Part shown: piece by piece, positions 7,777 through 17,927 of the stretch
Numbering within the stretch: the stretch's first letter is position 1
Layout of the letters: every line of letters starts with the position of its first letter
Assembly (NCBI GenBank): GCA_963702175.1
Contig: OY969721.1
Coordinates: 1,860,001 to 1,924,000 of the forward strand
Reading direction: 5' to 3'
From: VRUE01 sp963702175
GTDB lineage: Bacteria; Actinomycetota; Thermoleophilia; Solirubrobacterales; 70-9
DNA: 64,000 bases
The notes under the pieces: generated by a model
Seen by the model: the letters and a program-made list of their open reading frames with translations, nothing else
The model's database searches: none
Told to the model about the DNA's origin: nothing
Made by a program: the position numbers and the translations under genes

Positions 7777-9174
7777 ATGAAGCACACGGCCTACGGGTAC
7801 TGGCTGGAGGAGGCAGGAGAAGTCGAGCCGGCTGCGCCGCTCTCGGGTGAGCAGAAGTCCGATGTGGTGGTGGTGGGCGGCGGGTACACCGGCATGTGGG
7901 CGGCTTGGCAGGTGAAGCAGCTGGAGCCGGAGGCAAAGGTCGTGCTGCTCGAGGCGGACGTTTGCGGATGGGGGCCGAGTGGGCGGAATGGGGGGTTCTG
8001 CAACGTGCTCTGGTTCTCGCTGCCGAACATGCGGCGGCGGTGGGGGGACGCGGCGGCGCTTGAGGTGGCGCGGGCCGCGCAGGAGGCGGTGTCGGGGGTG
8101 GGGTCGTTCTGCGAGCACGAGGAGGTCGATGCCTGGTTCCGTCGCGCCGGCTACCTGCAGGTGTCCGCGGCGCCCGCTCAGGACGGCGCCTGGGAAGAGA
8201 CCCTCGCCGCCTGCCGTGAGCTCGGGGCGATCGACGCGGTTCAGCCACTCGACTCGGCGGCGGTGGCGGCGCGGTGTGCCTCGCCCGCCTTTCGCGGCGG
8301 CGCCTTCTATCCCGACGCGGCGACGGTGCAGCCGGCACGGCTGGCGCTGGGGCTGCGCGAGCGCTTGGTCGCCGCCGGGGTCGCGATCTGCGAGCACTCC
8401 CCCGTGCGGCGGCTGCACGATGGACCGGGTGGGGTGGAGGCACACACCGCCAGCGGCACGGTACGGGCCGGCACCGCGGTGGTCGCGATCGGCGGCGCCG
8501 CCAAGGCCCGCCGCGGGCCGCTGCGCAACGCGCTCACCATCACCTCATCCCACATCGTCCTCACCGAGCCGGTACCGGAGGTGCTGGAGGAGATCGGTTG
8601 GACGGGCGGCGAGTGCATCACCGACTGCCGCACGATGCTGCACTACTTCCGCACCACGCCCGACGGCCGGATCGCCTTCGGCCTTGGTGGCGGCCAGATC
8701 TCACTCGGCGGCCGCCTGCGGGGCCGGGTCGAGCTCGACCGCGAGGTTGTCGCCCTCGCCGCCGAGCGGCTGCGCGCCTACTTCCCGGGGCTGAAGGGAC
8801 GCCGCCTCACCCACGCTTGGGGCGGCCCGATCGACGTCTCACCGACCCACCTGCCACTGGTCGCGCCGCTCCGCGGCGGCCGCAGCTTCGCCGCCGCCGG
8901 CTACACCGGCAACGGCGTCGGCCCCTCCCACATGGTCGGCCGCACCCTTGCCTCCCTGGCCCTCGAACGCCGCGACGACCACTCCCGCCTCGCCTTCATC
9001 GACCCCACTCCCCAGCGCGTCCCCCCCGAGCCCTTCCACTGGCTGGGCGGCAACACCATCCGCCGCGCGATCATGGCCAAGGAGCACGCTGAGTCAGAGG
9101 GCCGCGATCCGCATCCCGTCAGCAGCGCGATCGCCCGTATCCCCGAGCTGATTGGCTTCCACATCGGCCGCTGA
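7777..9174 (+). CDS. FAD-dependent amine oxidase/oxidoreductase (gamma-glutamylputrescine oxidase-like)
   Basis: 465 residues of the D-amino-acid-oxidase (DAO) family. The dinucleotide-binding motif VVVVGGGYTGMWAA is at about 30-43, followed by an Asp/Glu-ended strand (VVLLEADVCGWGPSGRNGG), the standard start of PuuB-like oxidases. The C-terminal FAD contact YTGNGVGPSHMVGR is also present. These flavoenzymes oxidise amines such as gamma-glutamylputrescine or sarcosine to imines with O2. Position next to a polyamine importer and aldehyde dehydrogenases supports amine degradation. The exact amine is not determined. Confidence 0.8.
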   Translation: MKHTAYGYWLEEAGEVEPAAPLSGEQKSDVVVVGGGYTGMWAAWQVKQLEPEAKVVLLEADVCGWGPSGRNGGFCNVLWFSLPNMRRRWGDAAALEVARAAQEAVSGVGSFCEHEEVDAWFRRAGYLQVSAAPAQDGAWEETLAACRELGAIDAVQPLDSAAVAARCASPAFRGGAFYPDAATVQPARLALGLRERLVAAGVAICEHSPVRRLHDGPGGVEAHTASGTVRAGTAVVAIGGAAKARRGPLRNALTITSSHIVLTEPVPEVLEEIGWTGGECITDCRTMLHYFRTTPDGRIAFGLGGGQISLGGRLRGRVELDREVVALAAERLRAYFPGLKGRRLTHAWGGPIDVSPTHLPLVAPLRGGRSFAAAGYTGNGVGPSHMVGRTLASLALERRDDHSRLAFIDPTPQRVPPEPFHWLGGNTIRRAIMAKEHAESEGRDPHPVSSAIARIPELIGFHIGR

Positions 9175-9177
9175 CCG

Positions 9178-9227
9178 AGCGCAGCCGACTTTCACCCATC
9201 CCTGGTGTGGTCAATATCGGCTGCGCT
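9178..9227. other. Long hairpin after the oxidase gene
   Basis: AGCGCAGCCGA (9178-9188) and its exact complement (9217-9227) form an 11-base stem around a 28-base loop that itself contains CACC/GGTG. It starts directly after the stop codon between convergent genes. No T-run follows, so termination is only a possibility. Confidence 0.4.
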
Positions 9228-9240
9228 GGGCGCAGGCACG

Positions 9241-9337
9241 GCGGAGGAGGACGGAGGTGCCCCTGGACGGGCGGATACTCAAAGTGCCGGGCTAATTAGC
9301 CCGGCACTTGTCCGGGTGAGGGATGCCCCTCCCTCCG
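9241..9337 (+). repeat. Family 1 palindromic element, copy C (degenerate arms)
   Basis: The core is intact: ACGGGCGGATACTCAAA (9267-9283), a perfect 24-base central palindrome with GTGCCGGGC arms (9284-9307), then TTGTCCGGG. The outer arms are only partly complementary (GCGGAGG at one end and CCCCT/AGGG blocks near the core), unlike the other five copies. It ends one base before the stop codon of an aldehyde dehydrogenase pseudogene, so this locus may be decaying. Confidence 0.8.
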
Positions 9338-9338
9338 C

Positions 9339-10656
9339 TTACCAGCGCGAGGTGATGACCTTCTTCCGCGTATAGAAGTCGACCGCATCCGTTCCGTTGG
9401 CGTGCAGGTCGCCGTCGCAGGAGTCCTTCCAGCCGGCGAAAGGGAACCAGGCGACCGGGGCGGGGACGCCGACGTTGACGCCGAGCATGCCTGCTTCAGC
9501 TCCGTAGCGGTAGTTGCGCGCCGCCTCGCCGGAGCGGGTGAAGATCGCGCCGGCGTTGCCGTAGCGCGAGCCGTTGAGGAACTCGAGTGCGGCGTCGAGA
9601 TCGGGCGCCTCGACCAGGGTCAGCAGGGGTCCGAACAGCTCGTCGCGGGCCAGCTCCGACTCGGGCCCGGCGACAGCGATCGTCGGGCCGAGCAGGGTTC
9701 CCGCCGCCCCGCCGCCGCCCCGCCCATCGAGCAGTAGTTGGGCGCCGTCGTGCTCGCTACGCCCAATCGCCTCGGCGACCTTCTCGCGAGCGGCGGCGGA
9801 GACCATCGGGCAGACATCAGTCGCAGGCTCATCGCCGGGTCCGACCGCCAGCTCCGAGGCAGCGGCCACCAGGGCTTGGCTCACCTCGGCCCGCCGCTCC
9901 GCGTCGCCGACGACGACGCAGACCGAGCCCGCCAGGCAGCGCTGCCCGGCGGCGCCGAAGGCCGAGCCCATGATCGCCGGCGCCGCCTCGTCGAGGTCGG
10001 CATCCGGCATCACCACCAGCGAGTTCTTGGCGCCGCCCAGCGCCTGCACGCGCTTGCCGGTGCGCACCGCGCCTTCGGCGACGATCCGCGCCGTCTCGGC
10101 GCGGCCGACGAAGGAGACCGCGTCGATGCCGGGGTCCTCGAGGATTGCCGTGACCGCGTCGCGGCCGCCGTGGACGAGGTTGACGACCCCGGGCGGGATC
10201 TCCTCGATTGCGTCGACCATCTCGACGATCAGCGCCGCGGGCCGCGGGTCCTGCTCGGAGGGCTTCAGCACGAACGAGTTGCCGCAGGCGATCGCGTAGG
10301 GCAGGAACCAGAGCGGGATCATCGCCGGGAAGTTGAACGGGGTGATCGCGGCCACCACGCCGACCGGCTGGCGCACCAGCTCGACGTCGACCCCGGCGGC
10401 GACGCCCTCCAGCGTCTCGCCCTTGAGCAGGTGGGGCCGGCACCGCGCGCCACTCTGGCTGGGCCGCCCGCGCCGCTTCGACCGCCTCGCGCACCTGTCG
10501 CGCGCCCGAGAGCGGCACCAGCGCCACCGTCTCGCCGCTGGCCGGGTCGATGTCGTCGAGGGTGTCGACCCCGTCCGCCGGCCGCCAGCCGCCGCCGACG
10601 TAGTTGGCCAGTCGCACTGCTCCAACCTCGGCCGTTGCGCGCCCGTCGGCGCTCAT
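9339..10656 (-). pseudogene. Aldehyde dehydrogenase (methylmalonate-semialdehyde dehydrogenase-like) with internal deletion
   Basis: The N-terminus (residues from ATG 10656: LANYVGGGWRPADG to QPEWRAVPA) is in one frame. From about 10440 onward the family continues in another frame with HLLKGETLEGVAAG, then PFNFPAMIPLW, the catalytic GQRCLAG and the C-terminus FYTRKKVITSRW. Compared with IolA/MmsA-type enzymes, about 53 residues between the two parts (cofactor-domain helices) are absent. So an out-of-frame deletion of roughly 160 bp has occurred. Its start overlaps the stop of the upstream permease gene by 4 bases, placing it last in the transport operon. The protein cannot be functional as read. 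Confidence 0.8.
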
Positions 10657-11531
10657 GTCGTCGCCTGCGCGGGTGGGGCCGGGACGGGCGGCGGCGCTTC
10701 GCGTTCGGGCCGCACCGCCGCCATCCGCTCCGCTCGCCGTTGCTGCCAGAGCACCAGCATCACCGCCAGCACAGTCACGATGAACAGCATCGTCGCCAGC
10801 ACGTTGACCTGCACAGGAACGCCCCGCAGACTGACGCCATAGACGTAGAGCGGGAAGGTCACAGTTGTTCCAGCGTTGAAATTGGAGATCACGAAGTCAT
10901 CGATCGAGAGGGCGAATGCGAGCAGTGCCGCGGCGAGGATCCCTGGCGCCAGCAGCGGCAGCGTCACGGTGCGGAAGGTCGCCAGAGGCGTCGCTCCCAG
11001 ATCTGCTGCCGCCTCCTCGAGGTGACGGTCGAAGCCGATCAGCCTTGAGCGCACTACCACGACGACGAAGCTGATCGAGAACATCACGTGGGCGAGTAGG
11101 AGCGTGCCGAAGCCAGGGAGGACGGAGTAATAAACGAACATCGAGAGCAAAGCGGCGCCGATCACTACCTCGGGGGTCGCCATCGGTATGACGATCAGCA
11201 GGTTCGCCACCCGCCGCCCGCGAAATCTATGGCGGACCAGGGCGATTGCCATCAGGGTCCCGATCGCGGTTGAGATCAAGGTCGAGAGTACGGCCAGGCG
11301 CAGACTGGTGAACAGCGCTTCGTTGAGCTGGGGAAGGTTGAACGCGGTGCGCCAGTACTCGGTGGTGAAGCCGTTGTCCAGGCCGAAGGTGAGTTTTCCC
11401 TTGGGCGTGTCGCCGAGCGAGAAGACCGCGATGACAACGATTGGGATCAGCATGTAGGCGACGGCAAGGCCTGCGTAGATCGGCAGCGCGTTGCGCCGCA
11501 GCCATGTCCAGATGCTTGACAGGGGCGCCAT
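10653..11531 (-). CDS. potC: Spermidine/putrescine-type ABC transporter permease (PotC-like)
   Basis: 292 residues, hydrophobic, about six membrane segments, with the permease EAA loop EEAAADLGATPLATFRTVTL that docks to the ATPase. N-terminal LRRNALPIYAGLAVAYMLIPI is the first membrane helix, as in PotC. The gene lies 1 base after the partner permease gene and overlaps the dehydrogenase pseudogene by 4 bases. Together with the neighbours it forms an inner-membrane importer; polyamine specificity is inferred from family and context. Confidence 0.85.
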   Translation of the reverse strand: MAPLSSIWTWLRRNALPIYAGLAVAYMLIPIVVIAVFSLGDTPKGKLTFGLDNGFTTEYWRTAFNLPQLNEALFTSLRLAVLSTLISTAIGTLMAIALVRHRFRGRRVANLLIVIPMATPEVVIGAALLSMFVYYSVLPGFGTLLLAHVMFSISFVVVVVRSRLIGFDRHLEEAAADLGATPLATFRTVTLPLLAPGILAAALLAFALSIDDFVISNFNAGTTVTFPLYVYGVSLRGVPVQVNVLATMLFIVTVLAVMLVLWQQRRAERMAAVRPEREAPPPVPAPPAQATT

Positions 11532-11532
11532 C

Positions 11533-12405
11533 TCAGGCGCGTCCCTCGTCCTCGTCGCCCATGAACGCCCCCGTCCCGGCGAAGCGGATGTAGATGGTGA
11601 CCACGACGAGGATCAGCCCCATCATCAGGAAGGAGAGCGATGCCGCCTCCGGGTAGTCGCGCTGGTTCAGGTAGAGCGACTGGATCACATTGCCGACCAT
11701 CGCCTGCTGGGTTCCACCGAGCAGCTGCGCGTTGATGTAGTCGCCGAAGGCGGGGATGAAGGTGAGCAGGACGCCGGCGACGATCCCCGGCATGGTCAGG
11801 GGCAGGGTCACCTTGAGGAAGGCCAGGCGCGACGACGAGTAGAGGTCCTTCGCCGCCTCGATCAGGCGCAGATCGAGCCGCTCCAGGTTGGCGTAGAGCG
11901 GCAGGATCATGAAGGGGAGGAAGTTGTAGGTGAGGCCGGCGATCACCGCTCCGGAGGTGGCCAGGACGCGGCCATCCTGGGGCACGAGCTGGAGCGTCTG
12001 CAGGACGCCGACCAGCGGGCTCGAGTCGCCAAGGATCGTCTTCCAGGCGATCGTGCGGATCAGATAGGTGGTGAAGAAGGGCGCAATCACCGCGAACAGA
12101 AGCAGCAGCTTGAAGCGGCCGGCACGGAAGGCGATCGCGTAGGCGAGCGGGTAGCCGATCAGCAGCGCCAGCAGCGTCGCGGTGCCGGCGTAAAAGAAGG
12201 AGCGCAGGATCTGCTCGGTGTGGCCGGAGAGCGAGTCGGGGAAGTTCGACCACGCCCAGTCAAAGGTGAAGCCCGTCGTCAGCGTCCCCGAGCGCAGCGC
12301 CAGTTCCCCCATGAAGTACATGGGAACGACGAAGAAGAGGATGAGCCAGAGCAGGCCCGGCCCCATCAACCAGTATGGGACCAGGCGCTGCCGCAGGTTC
12401 ATCAT
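11533..12405 (-). CDS. potB: Spermidine/putrescine-type ABC transporter permease (PotB-like)
   Basis: 290 residues, about six membrane helices, beginning VPYWLMGPGLLWLILFFVVP as in PotB proteins, with an EAA loop (IEAAKDLYSSSRLAFLKVTL). It pairs with the PotC-like permease downstream to form the membrane channel. The gap upstream to the binding-protein gene is only 70 bases and is filled by a family 3 repeat, so the operon reads through that element. Tandem ATG codons (12405, 12402) are both possible starts. Confidence 0.85.
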   Translation of the reverse strand: MMNLRQRLVPYWLMGPGLLWLILFFVVPMYFMGELALRSGTLTTGFTFDWAWSNFPDSLSGHTEQILRSFFYAGTATLLALLIGYPLAYAIAFRAGRFKLLLLFAVIAPFFTTYLIRTIAWKTILGDSSPLVGVLQTLQLVPQDGRVLATSGAVIAGLTYNFLPFMILPLYANLERLDLRLIEAAKDLYSSSRLAFLKVTLPLTMPGIVAGVLLTFIPAFGDYINAQLLGGTQQAMVGNVIQSLYLNQRDYPEAASLSFLMMGLILVVVTIYIRFAGTGAFMGDEDEGRA

Positions 12406-12475
12406 TCACACCGTTCGCGCTTCGCTCGCGGCGCGAAGAACCAGATATGCACGCTTGCTCGCTCCGCGCTCATAG
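12406..12475 (-). repeat. Family 3 repeat, copy 1 (potD-potB gap)
   Basis: The whole 70-base gap between two operon genes is occupied by a sequence that on the minus strand reads GCGGAGCGAGC, a 4-base spacer, GTGCATATCTG, then TCTTCGCG and GCGAGCG. The same blocks in the same order occur at 62617-62668. Copy 1 differs by small insertions (AAGC and CC). Arms at its ends are GC-rich but pair less well than in copy 2. Confidence 0.6.
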
Positions 12476-13635
12476 TCACCCCGTGAGCACTTCCTGCCAG
12501 GCCTCGTTTACCCGTTCCAGGTCCGGTGGCGTGTTCTGTCCCGTGCAATTGCGGGTGAACTCCTCTGTCGGGAAGACGATCTCGCTCTCCGCGAGTTCCG
12601 ACCCCCGTTTCTCGAGGAGCTCCTTGACACCCTGCACCGGTGAGATGTATTCGACATATTCGGTTATGTCGGCCGCGACCTCGGGCTGGTAGACGAAATC
12701 CATCCAGGCGAGTGCCGCAGCGGTGTTGGGGGCACCCACCGGGATCACCATGTTTTCCGACCACTGCGTGCAACCCTCGGTCGGCATCCGCCATTCGGCG
12801 TTTTTGTTTTCGATCAGCGAGGCGTCACCCGACCAACCGATCGCCGCGACGAGGTTGCCGGCAGTCAGGTCCTCGGTGTATTCGTTGCCGGTGAAATCAC
12901 GGATCTGCCCCGACTCGGCAGCCGCTTTGAGTTTGTCGATCGCCTTCAACCATTCCTCGGCGCTCGCCTCCGCTGGGTCGACCCCTTCAGCGAGCATGAC
13001 CAACGCCGGCGATTCGCGCAATTCTTCAAGCATTGTCACTTTGCCCTTGTATTTCGGGTCGAAGAGGTCGTTGACAGAACGGATCTCAGGGGCCTTGGAG
13101 GTATCGACCCAGATCCCGGTCATGCCGCCCTGCCATGGCACCGAGAACTTGCGTTCCGGGTCGAATCCCGGGCTCTCGAGACTGGGCAGTAGGTTTTCGA
13201 AGACCGTCGGCAGGTCGTCGTGGTCGATCTCCTGCAGGTAGCCGAGGTCGTACATCTGCTTCGCCATGTAGTCGGCGACGACGAAGATGTCGCGCCCGCC
13301 CGATTCACCCTGTTCGAGTTGAGGTTGCAGCTTGCCGAAGAAGCCGTCGTTTGAGTTGATGTCCTCGATGTAGTCGACGCCGACGCCGGTTTTGTCTTCG
13401 AACTCGGCGACGGTGCCTTTCGGACCCGGATCGATGTAGCCCGGCCAGTTGGAGATCGTCAGCTTGCCCTCGACGGGGCCGCTTTTCGCCGTCGTCACCT
13501 CATCGTTGTTGCCGCCTCCTCCGACGGTGTCGTCACCGCAGGCGACTATGCCAAGCGCCAGCACGACCGTGGCCACCGCGCATGCGAATGCCAACAGCAC
13601 CCTTTGCGCTCGCCCATCTCTGCTCCCCATCTCTC

Positions 13636-13639
<4 letters not shown>
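12476..13639 (-). CDS. potD: Spermidine/putrescine-type periplasmic-binding lipoprotein (PotD-like)
   Basis: 387 residues. A lipoprotein signal peptide ends in LGIVAC with the lipidated Cys34, so the protein is anchored outside the membrane. The mature part starts LTISNWPGYIDPGPKGTVAEF, characteristic of PotD/PotF binding proteins, and continues through GWSGDASL and VGAPNTAAALAWMDF, which are typical binding-cleft regions. It captures polyamines and delivers them to the permeases. Its start overlaps the ATPase stop by 4 bases. An in-frame ATG at 13630 is an alternative start. Confidence 0.88.
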
Positions 13640-14811
<1,172 letters not shown>

Positions 14812-14845
14812 CTCTCCTCCTGTAGCTACCCCGATCCGCCGCTCT

Positions 14846-16462
14846 TCATGATTCCCCCTCGGCGAACGCCGGCGGCCTGCCGGCGGGCGGCGGTGGGGGC
14901 GTGGACGGTGCCTCCTCGAGCAGGCCCGGCGGGGCCACTTCGCGGCGGCGTAGGAAGAACGGTTCACGCTGGTGGCGGCGCCAGGCGAAGAGCAGGATCC
15001 CGCCGAGCACGAGGAACCCGACCCCGATCACCGCCGGCGGCGCCACCCCGAACCAGGAGGCGCCGGTGTAGGAGTTGGCCGGGTCGGAGTAGTCGATCAG
15101 CGCCTTGAAGAAGAGGTAGCCGAGCAGCACCGCGCCGATCACCGGGGCGACCCCAACGAAGAAGAAGTTCTTCACCGACTTGGTCAGCTCGTTCCGGTAG
15201 TAGACGGCGCAGGCGATCCCGGTGAAGGCGTAGTAGAAGGCGATCATCAGTGCCAACGCGGAGAGCGAGTCGAAGAGGAAGTTTTCGCTGATCAGCTTCG
15301 AGGGCAGGTACCAGGCGACCGCCAGCACTCCGATCGTCACGGTCGAGGCGACGGGCGTGAAGAACCGCGAGCTGACCTCGCCCAGGGCCGATGGCATCGC
15401 CTCGGCGCGGGCCATCGAGAGCGAGGTGCGGGCGGCCGGCAGGATCGTCGTCTGGGTCGAGGCGAGCGCCGAGACGACCACCGCGAGCAGCACGATGTTT
15501 CCGAACGGATCGCCGAGCACACCGGTGGCGTAGCCGGAGAGGATCGCCTCGTTGTCTTCGAAGCGCTCGGCGCCGGCGGCGCCCTTCCAGGCGACCAGCG
15601 CGGTCGCCACCCCGAGGTAGGTGACGAGCAGCAGGACGGTGCTGATCAGGCCGGCGAGGCCCGGCGCCGTCACCGATCCCTCCGTCTCCTCGTTGAGGTT
15701 GACCGCGCTCTCCCAGCCCCAGTAGATGAAGACGCCGAGCAGCAGTGCCGCGGTCAGCGCCCCGCCGCTGTCGATCGCGAACGGGTTGAACCAGGAGAGG
15801 GAGGGATCGACCGCGGCGGGCGGCGCGTCGCCGGCGAGCACCTTGTACAGCGCGACCCCTGCGAACAGCAGCAGGGGGCCGATCTGGAGGACCATCAGGC
15901 CCTTCTGCAGGTTCGCCGAGAGCTCCGTACCGAGCACGCAGATCGTCGTCATCAGCGCGATCAGCCCCAGCGCCAGCAAGGTCACCGCCGCCGTGCTTTC
16001 TTCCAGCCCTTCGGCGCCGATCAGGTCGAAGAAGGAGTAGGCGGCGACGTCGGCAAGCGAGCCGACGACGAGGATGCCGGTGACGCAGATCGCCCAGCCA
16101 GTGATCCAACCGCTCTGAGGGCCGATCGCCCTGGTCACCCAGGAGAAGCTTGTGCCGCAGTCCTGATCGGCACGGTTTAGGTAGTAGAAGGCGGCGGCGA
16201 TGAAGAACATCGGCACGAAGGAGACGAGCAGCGCCGCCGGGGCCTGGAAGCCGACGATGACGACGATCGAGCCGATCACCGCCGCCAGCGAGTAGGCCGG
16301 AGCGGTAGAGGCGAGCGCGATCGTCAGTCCATCGCTGAAGGTGATCGCGTCTTTCTTGAGCCCGTGCTCGCCTGTCTGTGCCAACTCGTCAACATCGTAA
16401 CCCTCGGTACTAGCAAAGTCCTTATACAATTTGGATAAGTATCCCGTTTTCGATGTACCCAT
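14846..16462 (-). CDS. APC-family amino acid/polyamine permease
   Basis: 538 residues with about twelve membrane helices. The family's first helix motif (SDGLTIALASTAPAYSLAAV) and the NEETEGS loop after helix 6 are visible. The start is the ATG at 16462; the upstream codons in frame look non-coding. Such proteins exchange or import amino acids and amines with protons. It is divergent from the aminotransferase and lies 34 bases before potA, so it may head the whole uptake operon. The cytoplasmic tail is proline-rich (PSTPPPPPAGRPP). Confidence 0.85.
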   Translation of the reverse strand: MGTSKTGYLSKLYKDFASTEGYDVDELAQTGEHGLKKDAITFSDGLTIALASTAPAYSLAAVIGSIVVIVGFQAPAALLVSFVPMFFIAAAFYYLNRADQDCGTSFSWVTRAIGPQSGWITGWAICVTGILVVGSLADVAAYSFFDLIGAEGLEESTAAVTLLALGLIALMTTICVLGTELSANLQKGLMVLQIGPLLLFAGVALYKVLAGDAPPAAVDPSLSWFNPFAIDSGGALTAALLLGVFIYWGWESAVNLNEETEGSVTAPGLAGLISTVLLLVTYLGVATALVAWKGAAGAERFEDNEAILSGYATGVLGDPFGNIVLLAVVVSALASTQTTILPAARTSLSMARAEAMPSALGEVSSRFFTPVASTVTIGVLAVAWYLPSKLISENFLFDSLSALALMIAFYYAFTGIACAVYYRNELTKSVKNFFFVGVAPVIGAVLLGYLFFKALIDYSDPANSYTGASWFGVAPPAVIGVGFLVLGGILLFAWRRHQREPFFLRRREVAPPGLLEEAPSTPPPPPAGRPPAFAEGES

Positions 16463-16533
16463 CGGCAACTTGCGTGAGGTCCCAACTGGGTCTAGCGTTG
16501 TCCATATCGTCGTAACAAGAGAGGAGATTGGAA

Positions 16534-17919
16534 ATGGCTGTCGCGTCGCGAACAAGCGCTGAGCTCGACACCAGCCTTCAAGATCTCGCCCAGCGGCACC
16601 TTTGGCTTCACTTCGCCCGGATGGGCGCCTACGGCGATGGCGCTGAGATACCGATCATCTCCCGCGCCGAGGGCTGTTACGTCTACGACGACCACGGCAA
16701 CCGCTACCTCGACGGCCTCTCGGGCCTCTTCTGCGTCAACGCCGGCCACGGCCGCGCCGAGATGGCCGAGGCCGCCGCTCGACAGATGGAAGAGCTCGAT
16801 TTCTACACGCTGTGGAGCTACGCCCACCCGCGCGCGATCGAGCTCGCCACGCGCCTCGCCTCGATCGCCCCCGGCGACCTCAACCGCGTCTTCTTCACCT
16901 CCGGTGGCTCGGAGGCGGTCGAGTCGGCGCTGAAGCTTGCCCGCAACTACCACCGGCTGCGAGGCAACGGCCAGAAGCACAAGACGATCGCCCGCGAGAT
17001 CGCCTACCACGGCACCACGCTCGGCGCCCTTTCCGCCACCGGGATCACCGAGCTGCGTTCGCAGTTCGAGCCGCTCGCGCCGGGCGGTTGCCACGTCCCC
17101 AACACCAACGTCTACCGCTGGCCGGGGGACCGCCACCCGCTCTGGGCGGCAACCGCGATCGAGGAGCGGATCGAGTTCGAGGGCCCGGAGACCGTCGCCG
17201 CGGTGATCCTCGAGCCGGTCCAAAACGCCGGTGGCTGCTTCGTCCCGCCCGATGGCTACTTCGAGCAGGTGCGCGAGATCTGCGACCGCCACGATGTGCT
17301 GCTGATCTCCGACGAGGTGATCTGCGCCTGGGGCCGGCTCGGCCACTGGTTCGGCTGCGAACGCTTCGGCTACCAGCCCGACATCGTCACCGTGGCGAAG
17401 GCGCTCACCTCGGCCTACGCGCCGATGGGGGCGCTGATCGCCTCTGACCGCGTCGCCGAGCCCTTCATGCAGGGCGACGAGTCCTTCGCCCACGGCTTCA
17501 CCTTCGCCGGCCACCCGCTCGCCTCCGCGGTCGCGATGGCCAACCTCGACGTCTTCGAGCGCGAGGACCTCTGCGGTCACGTCCTCGCCAAGGAGGACGA
17601 GTTCCGGCAGATGCTGGAGACACTCCACGACATCCCGATCGTCGGCGACGTGCGCGGCGCCGGCTACTTCCACGCGATCGAGCTGGTCAAGGACAAGGAG
17701 ACGAAGGAAACCTTCGGAGGCGAGGAGGCCGAGGAGCTGTTGCGCGGCTTCCTCTCCGGCGAGCTCTACCGGCGCGGCTTGATCTGCCGGGCGGACGACC
17801 GCGGCGACCCCGTGGTCCAGCTGGCGCCGCCACTGATTGCCGACACCGAGCAGTTCGAAGAGATCCACGACGTGCTGCACGCCGTGCTCACCGAGGCCTG
17901 GACGAGGGTCCGAAGATAG
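16534..17919 (+). CDS. Class III aminotransferase (putrescine/beta-alanine:pyruvate type)
   Basis: 461 residues. PLP-binding features of class III omega-aminotransferases: TSGGSEAVESALKLAR (phosphate cup), YHGTTLGALSATG, the acidic residue in LISDEVICAWGR and the Schiff-base lysine in VTVAKALTSAYAP. The N-terminal HLWLHFARM segment is common in the putrescine- and beta-alanine-pyruvate enzymes. The start at 16534 is preferred (AGGAG 9 bases upstream) over ATG 16528. It likely transfers an amino group to pyruvate, giving alanine, which fits the alanine dehydrogenase encoded downstream. It is followed 8 bases later by the regulator gene. Confidence 0.85.
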   Translation: MAVASRTSAELDTSLQDLAQRHLWLHFARMGAYGDGAEIPIISRAEGCYVYDDHGNRYLDGLSGLFCVNAGHGRAEMAEAAARQMEELDFYTLWSYAHPRAIELATRLASIAPGDLNRVFFTSGGSEAVESALKLARNYHRLRGNGQKHKTIAREIAYHGTTLGALSATGITELRSQFEPLAPGGCHVPNTNVYRWPGDRHPLWAATAIEERIEFEGPETVAAVILEPVQNAGGCFVPPDGYFEQVREICDRHDVLLISDEVICAWGRLGHWFGCERFGYQPDIVTVAKALTSAYAPMGALIASDRVAEPFMQGDESFAHGFTFAGHPLASAVAMANLDVFEREDLCGHVLAKEDEFRQMLETLHDIPIVGDVRGAGYFHAIELVKDKETKETFGGEEAEELLRGFLSGELYRRGLICRADDRGDPVVQLAPPLIADTEQFEEIHDVLHAVLTEAWTRVRR

Positions 17920-17927
17920 GCCCGGCG

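Noticed and set aside
8274..9092. Long Arg/Pro-rich reading frames opposite or out of frame with real genes across the window
   Set aside because: They are by-products of high GC content: no family likeness, odd composition, and they overlap well-supported genes in other frames.
16430..16460. GGATAAGTATCCCGTTTTCG as a degraded family 1 core
   Set aside because: Only a few bases match, there is no central palindrome, and it is within the start of the permease gene.
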